DNA of 59,557 nt from Myxococcota bacterium (GCA_028823175.1 JAPKBZ010000022.1:1-59557), one strand, 5' to 3'; shown: positions 35,950 to 46,300, numbered from the stretch's first letter. A program made the numbers and translations. The notes: generated from the letters alone by a model not told the origin.

Positions 35950-36372
35950 ATGACTAGCCTGACCTTTCCCCTGCCCGTGGCATTCTATGGCTCGCTCATG
36001 CGCGGACTCGGCGGCGTGGAGGAGATGGGGATCGCGCGCGGGCTACGCTTCGTTTCGGAGTGCAAAATTTCAGGCCAACTCCTGGACCTCGGCGACTACC
36101 CCGGCCTCCTTTGCGGCCCAGGGCGTGTTGTCGGAGAACTGTTCGAGGTCCTTCAACCCGAAACCCTCGCTGCTCTCGATCACTTTGAGGGCTTCGATGC
36201 GGCGCGCCCAGAGAGTTCACTCTATCTGCGGGAGACGACGCAGCTGATATCACCCCAACGACTGGCCTCGGTCTATCGCTATAACCAGACAAGTGAGGGC
36301 TACGAGAAGGTAAGGACAGGCGACTGGCGAACCTATCTGGGCCAGAGGGAACTCGCGCAAAGGGATCCCTGA
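35950..36372 (+). CDS. AIG2-like/gamma-glutamylcyclotransferase-fold protein
   Basis: A 140-residue protein of the gamma-glutamylcyclotransferase-like (AIG2/GGCT) fold. The substrate-binding loop VAFYGSLMRG is near the N-terminus and the catalytic-type Glu lies in LDHFEGFD (about residue 82), followed by LYLRETTQ and VYRYNQT. Members remove gamma-glutamyl groups or act on epsilon-amine adducts. Start is unsure: ATG at 35950 or TTG at 35926; neither has a strong ribosome site. Confidence 0.75.
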   Translation: MTSLTFPLPVAFYGSLMRGLGGVEEMGIARGLRFVSECKISGQLLDLGDYPGLLCGPGRVVGELFEVLQPETLAALDHFEGFDAARPESSLYLRETTQLISPQRLASVYRYNQTSEGYEKVRTGDWRTYLGQRELAQRDP

Positions 36373-36422
36373 ACACGCGGGGCTACCCTGATCCGTGTCC
36401 GGTGCCTCGGGTTTGACAGACT

Positions 36423-36690
36423 CTAGCCGGGAACGATGGCGACTATTCGTAGCGGTCCGCCGCTGCCGCCTCGGATCTTCATAGGAAGCGCGATCACCTT
36501 TACCCCCCGAGCAGGGAGCCCGTCCAGACTCGCGAGCTTTTCGAACCCGAGGACCCACTTGCCCTGGGCAAAATGCTTGGGGGCATCGAGGTGGGTGCCC
36601 CCGTGCTCGGCCAGGCTCGGGCCGACGATTTTGAGCGAAGCGGCGCCTATATCGGAGTGGGCGGCGTCTCGTTCAGCGCGGGGATCACCT
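36423..36690 (-). pseudogene. Cyclase/kynurenine formamidase-like remnant
   Basis: The last 85 codons of a minus-strand frame encode AEHGGTHLDAPKHFAQGKW, joined directly to GFEKLASLDGLPARG and IALPMKIRGGSGGPLRIVA. The first block is the metal-binding HGTHxDAPxH motif of the cyclase family (kynurenine formamidase-like); the others form its C-terminal end. In intact members roughly 100-130 residues lie between them, so the gene has a large internal deletion and has lost its N-terminus. The C-terminus is otherwise well kept, so decay is recent. Confidence 0.65.
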
Positions 36691-36695
36691 ACCGA

Positions 36696-36723
36696 TTCTA
36701 AGCGCTTGATTCTAAGCGCTTGA
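36696..36723. repeat. 14-bp tandem repeat
   Basis: GATTCTAAGCGCTT occurs twice in tandem at the 5' edge of the cyclase remnant, followed by a third partial copy (GATTCCAAGG). It marks a slippage or deletion point in the decayed gene. Confidence 0.7.
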
Positions 36724-36862
36724 TTCCAAGGCTGCGGGCAGCTGGGTAGCCGTACCGAGCGACCTCCCTTTTGGGGAAGAAGCGTTCCCAGGGAGCCCTT
36801 GCACCAGGAGCTGAAGCCTCGGGCACATGTACGCCGACCCAAGGCTCGAGAAAGCGTCTGCG

Positions 36863-37774
36863 CTAGCTCCGTTGCCCCACACTCCGCCGAACCTCGACCC
36901 CATCATGTATGAAGACCACCCCGGAGAGTCCGATGGTTCCGACCTTCAACTCTCCAACCTGATCGCCTTCCTGCAGTTGCAACTGGGTCCCACTGGGGAC
37001 AGCGATTCGTGCCGTCCGCCGCTCGGATTTCGGGTGCCAGAACGTCTGAATAACGATATATCTCGAGAAGAGCGATGGCTCCTTTGGCGCTACATAGGGC
37101 CGAAAGTCTTCACCGAAAAGTCTTTCCGCAGAGCTCATCGAACTTTTTCCAGTGACGGCTCGCGAAGGCGAGTCCCCAAGTTCCTGGAGCCGAAGTTCTG
37201 CCTCACCGGCCGCCAATTCTGCTGACGATTCGGGGGCGGAGGGGTCCGGAACCCGGGCAATATAGATCGCCGAGGGAATTCGACCGACTGGCCCCAGGTA
37301 GCCCGCGACTGAATCTTTGCCGGGGCTCTTGGAATCCCGAGCTTCTTCCCCAGTCTTTTTCTCAGTCTTTTCCCCAGTCTTTTCCCCAGTCTTTTTCCCA
37401 GTCTTTTCCTCAGTCTTTTTCCCAGTCTTTTCCTCAGTTTTTTCCTCAGTCTTTTTCCCAGTCTTTTCCCCCGAACCAGAAGTACTCACGGCGCGGGAAA
37501 CCCCGGGTAAGGGTTGCGGAGTAGAGGCTTGCCCCATCGCCCACTTTCGCCGCATCTGAAGCTCCCACTGAGAGCGCTCGGCGCCAGCAGTTGCACGAGC
37601 AATCTCTGGAGATCCATCCTTCCCCGATCGAACCTCCTCTGCCAGCCCAGGACTCGTCAGAATAAGCCCAAGAAGACAAAGGAATAGGGATAGCGGCCAC
37701 CGCGCGATCGGCAAACTGGGACGGAGGCATTGAGCATCAAGAAGTGCACCGCCGGGGTCCCGCGGAACTCTCAT
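36863..37774 (-). CDS. Secreted protein with KT(E/G)(E/K) repeats and GspC/PilP-like C-terminus
   Basis: A 303-residue predicted exported protein of unknown function. A hydrophobic leader spans about residues 24-44 (PLSLFLCLLGLILTSPGLA). Ten tandem four-residue units K-T-[EG]-[EK] (about residues 103-142) form a highly charged linker encoded by 12-base repeats. The C-terminal 60 residues (IAVPSGTQLQLQEGDQVG, KVGTIGLSGVVFIHDGVEV) resemble the small beta domain of GspC or PilP periplasmic proteins, an impression only. The ATG overlaps the stop of the upstream gene as ATGA, so the two are coupled. It probably spans the periplasm, with the repeat as spacer. Confidence 0.65.
   Translation of the reverse strand: MRVPRDPGGALLDAQCLRPSLPIARWPLSLFLCLLGLILTSPGLAEEVRSGKDGSPEIARATAGAERSQWELQMRRKWAMGQASTPQPLPGVSRAVSTSGSGEKTGKKTEEKTEEKTGKKTEEKTGKKTGEKTGEKTEKKTGEEARDSKSPGKDSVAGYLGPVGRIPSAIYIARVPDPSAPESSAELAAGEAELRLQELGDSPSRAVTGKSSMSSAERLFGEDFRPYVAPKEPSLFSRYIVIQTFWHPKSERRTARIAVPSGTQLQLQEGDQVGELKVGTIGLSGVVFIHDGVEVRRSVGQRS
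37348..37467. repeat. Ten 12-bp coding repeats
   Basis: Ten imperfect copies of a 12-base unit (plus-strand form CAGTCTTTTYCC) encode the K-T-[EG]-[EK] repeats of the minus-strand secreted protein. The period is a multiple of three, so copy-number change would alter linker length without shifting the frame. Confidence 0.9.
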
Positions 37775-38334
37775 TGGTTCGAAAGCAGCTCGAAGGACTT
37801 TCCGCTCAGAAGGGGGAAAATCGTCTTGAGCCCATCGAATCGAGCGACTACGCGCATATGGTCTCCGGCCTGGTAGCCCTGAACCTCATCATAGAGTTCG
37901 GGAGAGACCCGAACGAGCGCGGCATCAAGCCCCGTGGCGCCCTCCCGGATGCCAAGCACCAGAGTCCCGCCACCCGCGGCAGCATCTGCGACCCGATTCA
38001 CGTAGCCATCCCAGGTCACCTCTGTTCCCACCATTTCCTCGCGAATCTGGCTGGAAACTCCATCGCGAAGCGTCCGGGTCCTTAGATCCATCACGGTCAA
38101 TGCACCGAATTTGTCGACATAGGCTTCAAACGAAATGTCGTTGTCCTCGGGAATTTGATCGATTTCCTCAGCAGCCGTCGGCATATCGACTACTTGGACA
38201 ATCGCCGCCGGGGAAGTCGCCGTCTCTGGCGACTCGACCGTACGATCCGCAGCATCTTTCAGCAGCCACGGCGTGGCCCCGAGAGCGAGCGCCGTAATTA
38301 CGAATTGAATACCAAGAGTTCTTTTCGTCGTCAT
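37771..38334 (-). CDS. Exported protein of unknown function
   Basis: A 187-residue protein with an N-terminal signal anchor (about residues 8-25, IQFVITALALGATPWLL), an acidic linker and a soluble domain with TRTLRDGVSSQIREEMVG, EVTWDGYVNRV, TLVLGIREGATGLDAALV and HMRVVARFDG. The alternating strands suggest a small OB-like or beta-barrel domain; no family is recognised. GGGGAGAA lies 5 bases before the ATG. It is the first gene of a coupled pair with the repeat-containing secreted protein and lies downstream of the response regulator gene on the same strand. Confidence 0.65.
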   Translation of the reverse strand: MTTKRTLGIQFVITALALGATPWLLKDAADRTVESPETATSPAAIVQVVDMPTAAEEIDQIPEDNDISFEAYVDKFGALTVMDLRTRTLRDGVSSQIREEMVGTEVTWDGYVNRVADAAAGGGTLVLGIREGATGLDAALVRVSPELYDEVQGYQAGDHMRVVARFDGLKTIFPLLSGKSFELLSNQ

Positions 38335-38393
38335 GATTTTTCTCCCCCAAGGCTACGCGAGCGAAGGTTGATATTTCCCTCAGTCGCCTGCCG

Positions 38394-39158
38394 TTACAAA
38401 ATTCCCGCTGCAGCATGCCCGTTTGAGCGATTCAGTCGAGGCTCCAAGACGTGGTCCTGCAGAGGCAGCGTTGGCGAAGAATCGGAGTCCATCAAGTAAC
38501 CCCGACCCCGCACCGTCCGAATGGGGTCGACTTCAAGAACATCCTTGAGCTTGCTGCGCAGGTTTCGGACATGAACGCAAATGAGGTTTGTCGAGACACC
38601 AGACCGATTTTCCCAGACCGTCGATCCCATATCCTCGGCAGACAACACGCGACCAAGGTTCTCGAGAAAGACTGTGAGCATTCGCGTCTCTATTCGCGTC
38701 AGTTCGGCCGTTTGCCCATCGCGAGAGAGAGTTCCACTCTCCGCGCAGAGCTGGAATCCGCACTCCTCTAGCGCCGGCCTCCACTCCGTATGCGTCCGCC
38801 TACGGCACAGGGCCTCGGTCCGTGCGATGAATTCGGCCAGCGAGAATGACGGGCCAAGACAATCGTCGGCCCCGCCATCCAGGGCAGCGATTCGACTTTT
38901 GACGCCGTCTTCGCCGACCAGGCAGAGGATCGGGTGCGTAAAGCCCGACTTCCGCAGGCTGCCCACCATCGCCGTATCCTCATGAACGATCAGGCAGTTG
39001 CAGGCGGCCAGTTGCTCGTCATCGAAGCCCAGAGAGGACGAGCCGAGCGTCGCCGCCTCGATATCTATGCTCGCGGGCCAACTCGCTCCGAGGACCAACT
39101 CTTTGCAGTCACTGTCCCGGCTATAGATGATCACCCTTCGGCGCTGGGGAAACTGCAT
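38394..39158 (-). CDS. OmpR/PhoB-family regulator with degenerate receiver
   Basis: A 254-residue two-domain protein. The C-terminal winged-helix domain is clear: AELTRIETRMLTVFLENLG, VCVHVRNLRSKL-like recognition segment (residues about 185-200) and the terminal IRTVRGRGYLMD, standard for the OmpR/PhoB family. The N-terminal half has a receiver outline ending in GADDCLGPSFSLAEFIART, but the acidic pair after strand 1 is missing (RRVIIYSRDS), the phospho-Asp position falls in NCLIVHED without a usable Asp, and the conserved Lys is replaced. It therefore probably acts without phosphorylation. ATG 39158 has GAGG 9 bases upstream; TTG 39164 is an alternative. Confidence 0.8.
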   Translation of the reverse strand: MQFPQRRRVIIYSRDSDCKELVLGASWPASIDIEAATLGSSSLGFDDEQLAACNCLIVHEDTAMVGSLRKSGFTHPILCLVGEDGVKSRIAALDGGADDCLGPSFSLAEFIARTEALCRRRTHTEWRPALEECGFQLCAESGTLSRDGQTAELTRIETRMLTVFLENLGRVLSAEDMGSTVWENRSGVSTNLICVHVRNLRSKLKDVLEVDPIRTVRGRGYLMDSDSSPTLPLQDHVLEPRLNRSNGHAAAGIL

Positions 39159-39562
39159 ATTCAACGGCCTCGCATTGCTATTTGGTTATCTCGATATAAC
39201 TCTTCGGTTAGCTTGTGGTTACCGATTAGTAATTTCCTTAAAAACCACTATTACATGAAACTTCACTTTTCCAAAGACTTTCGATTTGCGAATCGCCAAA
39301 AAGAGAGCTTTTGACCCACATTAGAGCCTCGAAGACCTACCGATATGTCAAACAGGTGCAAAACATAGGCAAGTCGGTTCCCGAGATCTGAAAGGCGCCC
39401 TAAAGACAGCCCCAACTTCAATCTTTGCAATCTCGCTAAATTCGCACGCGGACACACCTCACCCGTTCGGTGCCACCAGGCAGCGCGCAGACAAGGCTGT
39501 CCCAGGCTCGCTCGAAGGCCAGACTTTTTAAGCCTGGGGCCGGACCGGACTGTGATCGCTGC
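39159..39562. other. AT-rich intergenic region
   Basis: About 400 bases without a gene. The stretch 39170-39320 is distinctly richer in A and T than its surroundings and contains the inverted repeat CGATT-TGCG-AATCG near 39287-39300. It is probably the promoter region of the degenerate-receiver regulator. No convincing -35/-10 pair or terminator was found. Confidence 0.5.
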
Positions 39563-39877
39563 CTAGCGCGAGGCGTCGAAGGCGCGCTTTGCCCGGGACT
39601 TCGCCTCATCGTAGGCCTTCCGCTCGGCCTCGCCGGAAGGCGCCAGCTTGATCTGTTCTCGAGGCAAACCGGCTGCGCCCTCCCTCGCGGGCCCTGCCTG
39701 AGGATGGGAAGGCGGAGCCTCGCCGAGGGCAGCCGCCTTCTCCTGCTCGGGGCTCGCCTCAGCATCGGCCGCTTGCTGGGCCTCCGCCCGGGGAACGGCC
39801 GTCGAATCACTCTCTCCACAACCCACAGCAAGCCCCAGAACCAGAAGCCAGGGCGCAATCCAAAGTTCCATCTTCAT
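39563..39877 (-). CDS. Small Ala/Glu-rich lipoprotein
   Basis: A 104-residue predicted lipoprotein. The ATG at 39877 has AGGGAG 6-7 bases upstream and gives a leader WLLVLGLAVGC with lipobox Cys, so the longer frame reaching 40123 is rejected. The mature part is low-complexity, rich in Ala, Glu and Pro, and ends in a charged helix (ERKAYDEAKSRAKRAFDASR). No family recognised. It diverges from the giant peroxidase gene and shares with it an upstream interval containing the 11-bp direct repeats. Confidence 0.65.
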   Translation of the reverse strand: MKMELWIAPWLLVLGLAVGCGESDSTAVPRAEAQQAADAEASPEQEKAAALGEAPPSHPQAGPAREGAAGLPREQIKLAPSGEAERKAYDEAKSRAKRAFDASR

Positions 39878-40336
39878 ATCAGTCTCCCTCATTAGTAGTC
39901 GACAATTATCCCATCGAGCTTCTCGCTCGGATTCACAGTTCATCCCAGCCAACCCGAACCGTCTTGCTCCTGCATTGCCTTTGCATCGCCTTTGTATTGC
40001 CTTTGCATTGCTCCTGATGGTACTGCATGGCTCTCCATGGCCCTGCATAGCTAGCGACCATCCTCGTTCCCCCAAGTTGCGCACCCACTCCGAACCCACT
40101 CGTTTGCTGCTCACATCTGCCACCCAGTTGCGTCCGCCTTACCTGCAGACGCCAGGCGCTCTGCCGATTATGAATCCGAGATGAGTCCGGCACTATTCGT
40201 GGGGTGAAAAACTCACTCAGTATGGGCTTTTCCCTGTATTGATAATTTTGATGTTCATTACAGGAAGTTCATCTCAGGATAACAAATCCGTTAACACACG
40301 CCGGGCCTTGTCCTCGGCACCGTGGAGTCCATTCTA
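39878..40336. other. Divergent promoter region of lipoprotein and giant peroxidase
   Basis: About 460 bases between divergent genes. The part next to the lipoprotein contains the 11-bp direct repeats (39972-40015); the part next to the peroxidase (40200-40300) is AT-rich, with TTGATAATTTTGATG and a Shine-Dalgarno GGAG at 40325-40328. I see no clear sigma-70 promoter pair. Confidence 0.5.
39972..40015. promoter_or_regulatory. Four 11-bp direct repeats, candidate PhoB/OmpR-type operator
   Basis: Four units GCATTGCCTTT, GCATCGCCTTT, GTATTGCCTTT and GCATTGCTCCT follow each other with an exact 11-base period. The three full TTTG-containing joints place the same bases on one DNA face. OmpR/PhoB-family regulators bind head-to-tail direct repeats of 11 bp, and a gene for such a regulator lies 0.8 kb away. 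The repeats sit 95 bases before the lipoprotein start and 322 bases before the peroxidase start. Confidence 0.5.
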
Positions 40337-43300
40337 ATGCAGAAACTCAAGCAAACGCGATTCATTCTCAAGAGCGTCGCAGCCCTCATCATCGGGCTGC
40401 TCAGCTTCGCCGGAGCCGCTCAGACGGCTCGGGCTCAGGCTCAGGAAGCCGTTGGCAACATTGCCTTCGAGCGCCTGGATCTGGACTTCATCCTCAAGGG
40501 GATCAAGATCTCCGAGGATCATTCCGCCTCGAACGGCGGCTGCGACGCGTTGCTCGCGCTGCTGCCCAATGCCCACGTTCCCTGGGGTATGCGAACCGTC
40601 GATGGCACCTGTAACAACCTCATTCCTGGAGGCGAGACCTTCGGCGCAGCCGACATTGAATTTATGGAGGCTGTCGCGCCTAGTTTCATCGGCGCACAGG
40701 TCCTGACTCAACCCCTGTCCCCCAATGATGTCATTGGAGCCGAGACCTCCTACGTTCGCGGCGACGGTCGAACCGTCCAGGACTCCACTCCGCGCTTGAT
40801 CAGTAACCTGATCGTCAATCAGTCCATCGCAAATCCGGCGGCCCTGAAGGCCCTGGAGGACGAAGAGGGTGAAATTCTCGGCGCAGACATCGCGGGTGTT
40901 CCCCAGATCAAGATCCCCAATACGGCGCCGGATGAGGGACTCTCCGCGCCGTTCAACGCGTATATGACCTTCTTCGGCCAGTTTTTCGACCACGGCCTCG
41001 ACCTCATCAACAAGGGTGGAAACGGCCTCGTCTACATGCCCCTCGCCCTCGACGATCCGCTCTACGACAAGGGCGCCGACGGCGTCGCCGGAACCGACGA
41101 CGATGGACACATGAATTTCCAGGTCCTGACCAGAGCGAGCCGAGATGCCGGTCCCGATGGGCTTATCGGCACCGACGATGACGTTCAAGCCATCGTCAAT
41201 GCGACCACCAATCATGTCGATCAGCAGCAGACCTACACAGGCCACTCGTCAGCTCAGATTCTCGTTAGGGCCTATAGCTTCGGGCCCTGCCCGGCTGACA
41301 ACACACCGGCCACCCCCCTCGCCCAAGGCTGCGTGCTCTCCACCGGCTACCTGATCAACAATTTCGGAAACGACCGGATCTTCGGTAACGCCGATGATGG
41401 CGGTATGGCCACCTGGGATGCCGTTCAGCTTCAGGCTTCCTCCATGCTCGGCTTCCTGCTGGACGATTTCGACGGTGCGAACATCCCGATGTTTGCTGCC
41501 GACCCCTATGGCAAGTTTCTTCCCGGTCCCCAGTTCGGCCTTCCCCAGCTCGTGATCGGCGAAAATCCCGATGGAACGCAGATGCTGATCGAGGGCAACT
41601 TGGACCTTCCTGTCGACGCCAGCCAGGCTTATCGCATCAACCACAGCTTCTTCATTGATGTCTCGCACACAGCGAACCCGGGCAAATTTCCTGGGGTTGG
41701 ATTCGCGCCCGAAAAGGCTCCCGACGCCGACAACACCATCAACCCCCGCACAGACATGCTCAGCGGGCAGCGAACTCGTGGCATCCGTACTCCCGGAGTT
41801 CCCCTCCCCTCTGGCCAAGTGACCTATGATGACGAACTGCTTGGCTACCACTTCATCTGCGGCGATGGGCGCTGCAACGAGAACATCGCGCTCACCACGG
41901 TCCACTCGATTTTTCACCGAGAGCATAATCGTCTCGTGGACATTACCCGTCGGGTCATTCTCGACCAAGGCGACCTTGGCTACTTGAATGAGTGGACCAA
42001 CTCCGGCTCGCCGGCCACGCAGGCACAGCTCGACGCATGGGGGACTGGCCTTGCCTTTCCTACCAGCAGCGCATCTCTCGCGAACCAGGAAGAGACTACA
42101 GTAGCCATTGAGGCCCTGGGCATTGACTGGAACGGCGAACGACTCTTCCAGGCCGCGCGCTTCGGAACTGAGATGCAGTACAACCGAGCCGTCTTCGACG
42201 AGTTCGTTCCCACTCTCTCGGGCCTCAAAGACGGCTTCGAGGGCTACCACACGAACATCAACCCCGGGATTACGGCGGAATTCGCACAGAGCGTATACCG
42301 ATTCGGCCACTCGATGCTCACTGAAACCGTCGATCGATACAACCCCGACTTCAGCACGATCACGGACGCCGGCGCACTCGACCCGATTACCGCGAGTGAG
42401 CAACTCGGGCTCTTCGAAGCATTCCTAAACCCCACGGCCTTTCTAAACTACGATGATGACACTCAGGAAAACACTCTGACTCCCGAGGAAGCGGTTGGCG
42501 CCGTAATCCGCGGCATTACTCGCACCGTCGGCAACGAGATCGATGAGTTCATCACGGGCGGAATGCAGAATAATCTGGTCGGCCTAGCCCTCGACATCGG
42601 CGCACTCAATATCGCCCGAGGTCGAGATGTCGGCGTGCCCACCCTTAACGCGGCCCGGCGCGTATTTCACGCCGCGACCCAGGACGCCTCTCTCACTCCT
42701 TACGCCAGCTGGGTTGACTACGGTGACAACATCCGCCACGCCGCGTCTCTGGTGAACTTCATCGCGGCTTACGGCACCCATGAAATGGTCGCCGGCGCCG
42801 ACAGGATCCCGGGCAATAGCAGCGCTGGGGAACCCCTGACCGTGAGTGACCGGCGTTCAGCCGCGTGCACACTCGTCGAGGCGATCGCGCTCGTACCCAA
42901 CTATTGCGCCGATGTCGGATTTGGAAGCCTCCCCATTGGTCCTCCCGCTGATGCTGCGGACTTCCTCCGCAGCCACGGCGATTGGGCCCCGGTCGGCGGG
43001 TTGGCCACGAGTGGCATCGAACTCGTCGACTTCTGGCCCGGTGGACTCGCTGAAGAACGCCGACCCTTCACCGGCTATCTGGGCGCGACCATGAACTTCA
43101 TCTTTGAGAACCAGATGGAAGCGCTGCAGAATGGCGACCGCTTCTACTACCTCGGCAGGACGGCAACCATCCCCTTCTTTGCTGGTCTCGAATCCAACAG
43201 CTTCACCTCTCTGATCATGCGAAATTCCGACCTAGGCGAGTTTGGTGGCGGAGTGCTGCCCCTGGGCATCTTCTCGGTTCCGAACCACTATCTCGAGGTC

Positions 43301-46300
43301 GATCAGAGCGTCCAGTATACTGGGAACGGCATCGACGGCACAGAGGATCCCGAACCCGAGGAAGTATTCGTGGCCCTCGTGATACGAGACCCCAACGAAT
43401 CCTCAACCAATATCTTTGTTCCTGACCCGTTTCGATTCCTGCAGTACACCGGTGGGGACCACGTCGCCATCGGCGGTACCATGGGCAACGACACGATCAT
43501 CGGCGGCATCGGCGACGACTCTCTCTGGGGACGTCAAGGTAACGACCGCATCGAGGGTGGCGACGGCGCCGACCATATCGAAGGCGGGGACGGTGACGAC
43601 ATCATCACCGATCTCTCTGGTCCAGACATCATCGAAGGCGGGGCAGGCAACGACGCCATCCATAGCGGCAACGAAGAAGACGCCATCTTCGGCGATGCCG
43701 GTAGCGACTTCCTGATCAACGGGAGTGAATTCGCCTCGATGTTTGGCGGCCCCGGAAACGACTTTATCCTGGACGGCACATTCCTCGGCCACACGCGAGG
43801 CGGTCAGGGAGACGACTGGATCGAAAACCTGGGAGGTGGCGAAGACCTCTTTCAGGGCGACATGGGCGTCGCCGCCGAGGGTGGCGAGCCGGCTCACCGG
43901 GGTAACGATGTGCTCATCGCCCACGCAGGCAACAACGACGGCGATATGGAAAGCGGCGATGACATCGTAGTTGACGGTCCCGGCATTGAGCGAATCGAAG
44001 GTCAGCTCGGGTTCGACTGGGCCAGCTTTCAGAACGACACGTTTGGTGTTGATGTCGACTTGGATCTCTCGGTTTTCCTTGCACCCATCTTGCCTCCCTC
44101 CAATGCCACCATCCAAAACCGCTACGACCGGGTTGAAGGACTCAGTGGCTCTCCGATGCCCGATATCCTGAACGGCACCGGCAACCAAGTCTTCGGTGAC
44201 GATGGAAACGCTTTGGTAATCGTCCGCGATGCAAATGGGGCTATTGTTCACAATGGTTTCACCTTGATCGACGGACTCAACGCTACCGGCACTGCGATGG
44301 CTCTCGTCCCTGAGGTCGAACGAAAGACTCAGCCCGATGATACCATCACCGGCGAAAGCCAGTTCGGTTGGGCCGGAGGAGACATCATTCTTGGCGGCGG
44401 TGGGAGCGATCTAATCGAAGGTGAAGGCGGCGAGGACATCCTCGACGGCGACTCCTCCTTGGCTGTCAACATCGAAACGCCCGATCCCGCAGTCAGAACG
44501 GGTTCAGCCAGCATGGCTGCGTCCGTCGCTGGCGCTGCGGTTAGTGCAGCTGGATCCGATCAGTCCTATTTCACTGGCCAGATCGCAGTTGGCCAGGCGA
44601 ACATGGAAATTGCACAGATAAACCTGGATGACGTGTCAGCCAACATTACTACGATCGAAGCGGCAGTGCTTCTCGCCGTGGGTGTGGCTGAAGCCGCACT
44701 TGTCGACGCCGACGCGGCGATGGACATAGCAGTAGCGGCCGCCACGCAAGCCGGTATTAACAGTGCGGCCTTCGACTCTCTGGTCATGTCAGCCGAGGCC
44801 GAAGTCGCTGCTGCCACCGCGACCCTCGCCAGCGAGGAAGCGGCAGTCCAGGGCAATAATATGGCGGTTCTGGCCACACAAGCGGCGGTCGTAACCGCAG
44901 GGACGGACCTATCTGATGCCCAGACTGCACTAATGAGTGCTCAGGACGCACTTTTCATGGCCGAGACCGCAGCCGCGGCTGCAGCAAATGATTCGATCAC
45001 TGCCTTGATCGCTCTCATCAGCTGCGGTGGCGACACCGATCCCAACTGTGCCACTGAAAGTGGCGCCTACGACGACTCGATCCAGATAGTTATCGCTGCC
45101 CAGACCGCGGTTGCTACCGAGGAAACGGCAACTTCGATGGCCACTTCACTCGTAACCATCAGAGAGGCGGGAGTCGATACGGCTCAGACGGCGTTTGATG
45201 CAGCCGTCGAAATGGCCCTCAATGATAGCACCCTGGTTTCTGATGCCGAAGATGCTCTAGCCATGGCTGAGCTCCAGCTGGGACTCAAAACAACCGCTGC
45301 CGGGATGGCGGCGGATACTTTGGTCGACGCTACGATGGAAGCTGCGGCGAAAGCGGCTCTCCGGCTTTCGGCGATGGCCGCACTTGACATGGCCGAGCAG
45401 GCGGCAGGCGGCATCTCTGGTCTGATCGCTCAGGCTGAAGCTGATGTCATGGCGGCGATGGTTCAGGTCAACGCCGGCGTCGCAAACTTGGAACTGGCTG
45501 ACCTGGCATTCGACCAGGCGGTTGCCGCTTCGGCTCAAGCTCAGGCTGCGTTGCCTACCAACATGAACGCACGCATCTTGGTTGCAGGAATGCAGCAAGT
45601 GCAGGCGGCAGTTTTCCTTGGGGTAATCAACCCGGGAGAACTGGCAATTTCTCGAATCATCGCAGACCGCGATGTGGACAACATGGACACAGACAGTGTC
45701 CGCTACCAGGGCGACTTTGCTGATTACATCATCGAAAGCGATCCGATAACGGGGGTGTTTGCAGACGTCCACTCTCGCAACGCGGAAGCAGGTACCGATG
45801 GCGCTGGAATAGACTTCGCTGCCGGATCAATTAATCCCACTCCCGATGGCCTCATCGAAATTATCGATACTCGGGAAATCGCGGTCAACCTCGCGGCCAG
45901 AAAGACTGGAAATGAGGGACGGGATCTCGTTCGGAACATCGAGCGACTCATCTTTGACGATATAACGGTCATCCTTCCAGAGGGCGCAGCCGGATCTGCC
46001 GGGGCAATCAATAGCCTCGCGATGGGCGCTGTGACCGTAACACCGGCGAACGGAGGAGCCGTGGGCGATACGCTGATGGCCTCACTCGCGGGCGTCACGG
46101 ACGCGGACAACGTGAGTCTGGACAACCCGACTGGCGCGATTACTGGGCTGACCGACTACTACTGGCAGATCGAACTCGAGCCTGGCTCGGGTGACTTCCT
46201 GGATGTTACCAGGTTGGGAGGCCTCAACGGCAACGGGGACGCCTTCACTCCTCACGGCTCGGAGTTTGTCGTGAGTATCGAAGAAGCGGGCCTGCGACTC

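Noticed and set aside
37348..37467. CRISPR-like repeat array
   Set aside because: The 12-bp units are contiguous without spacers and encode an in-frame four-residue repeat; this is a coding repeat.
39972..40184. Small plus-strand frame over the 11-bp repeats
   Set aside because: It begins inside the repeats, has no ribosome site and no family match. The repeats are better explained as an operator or slippage.
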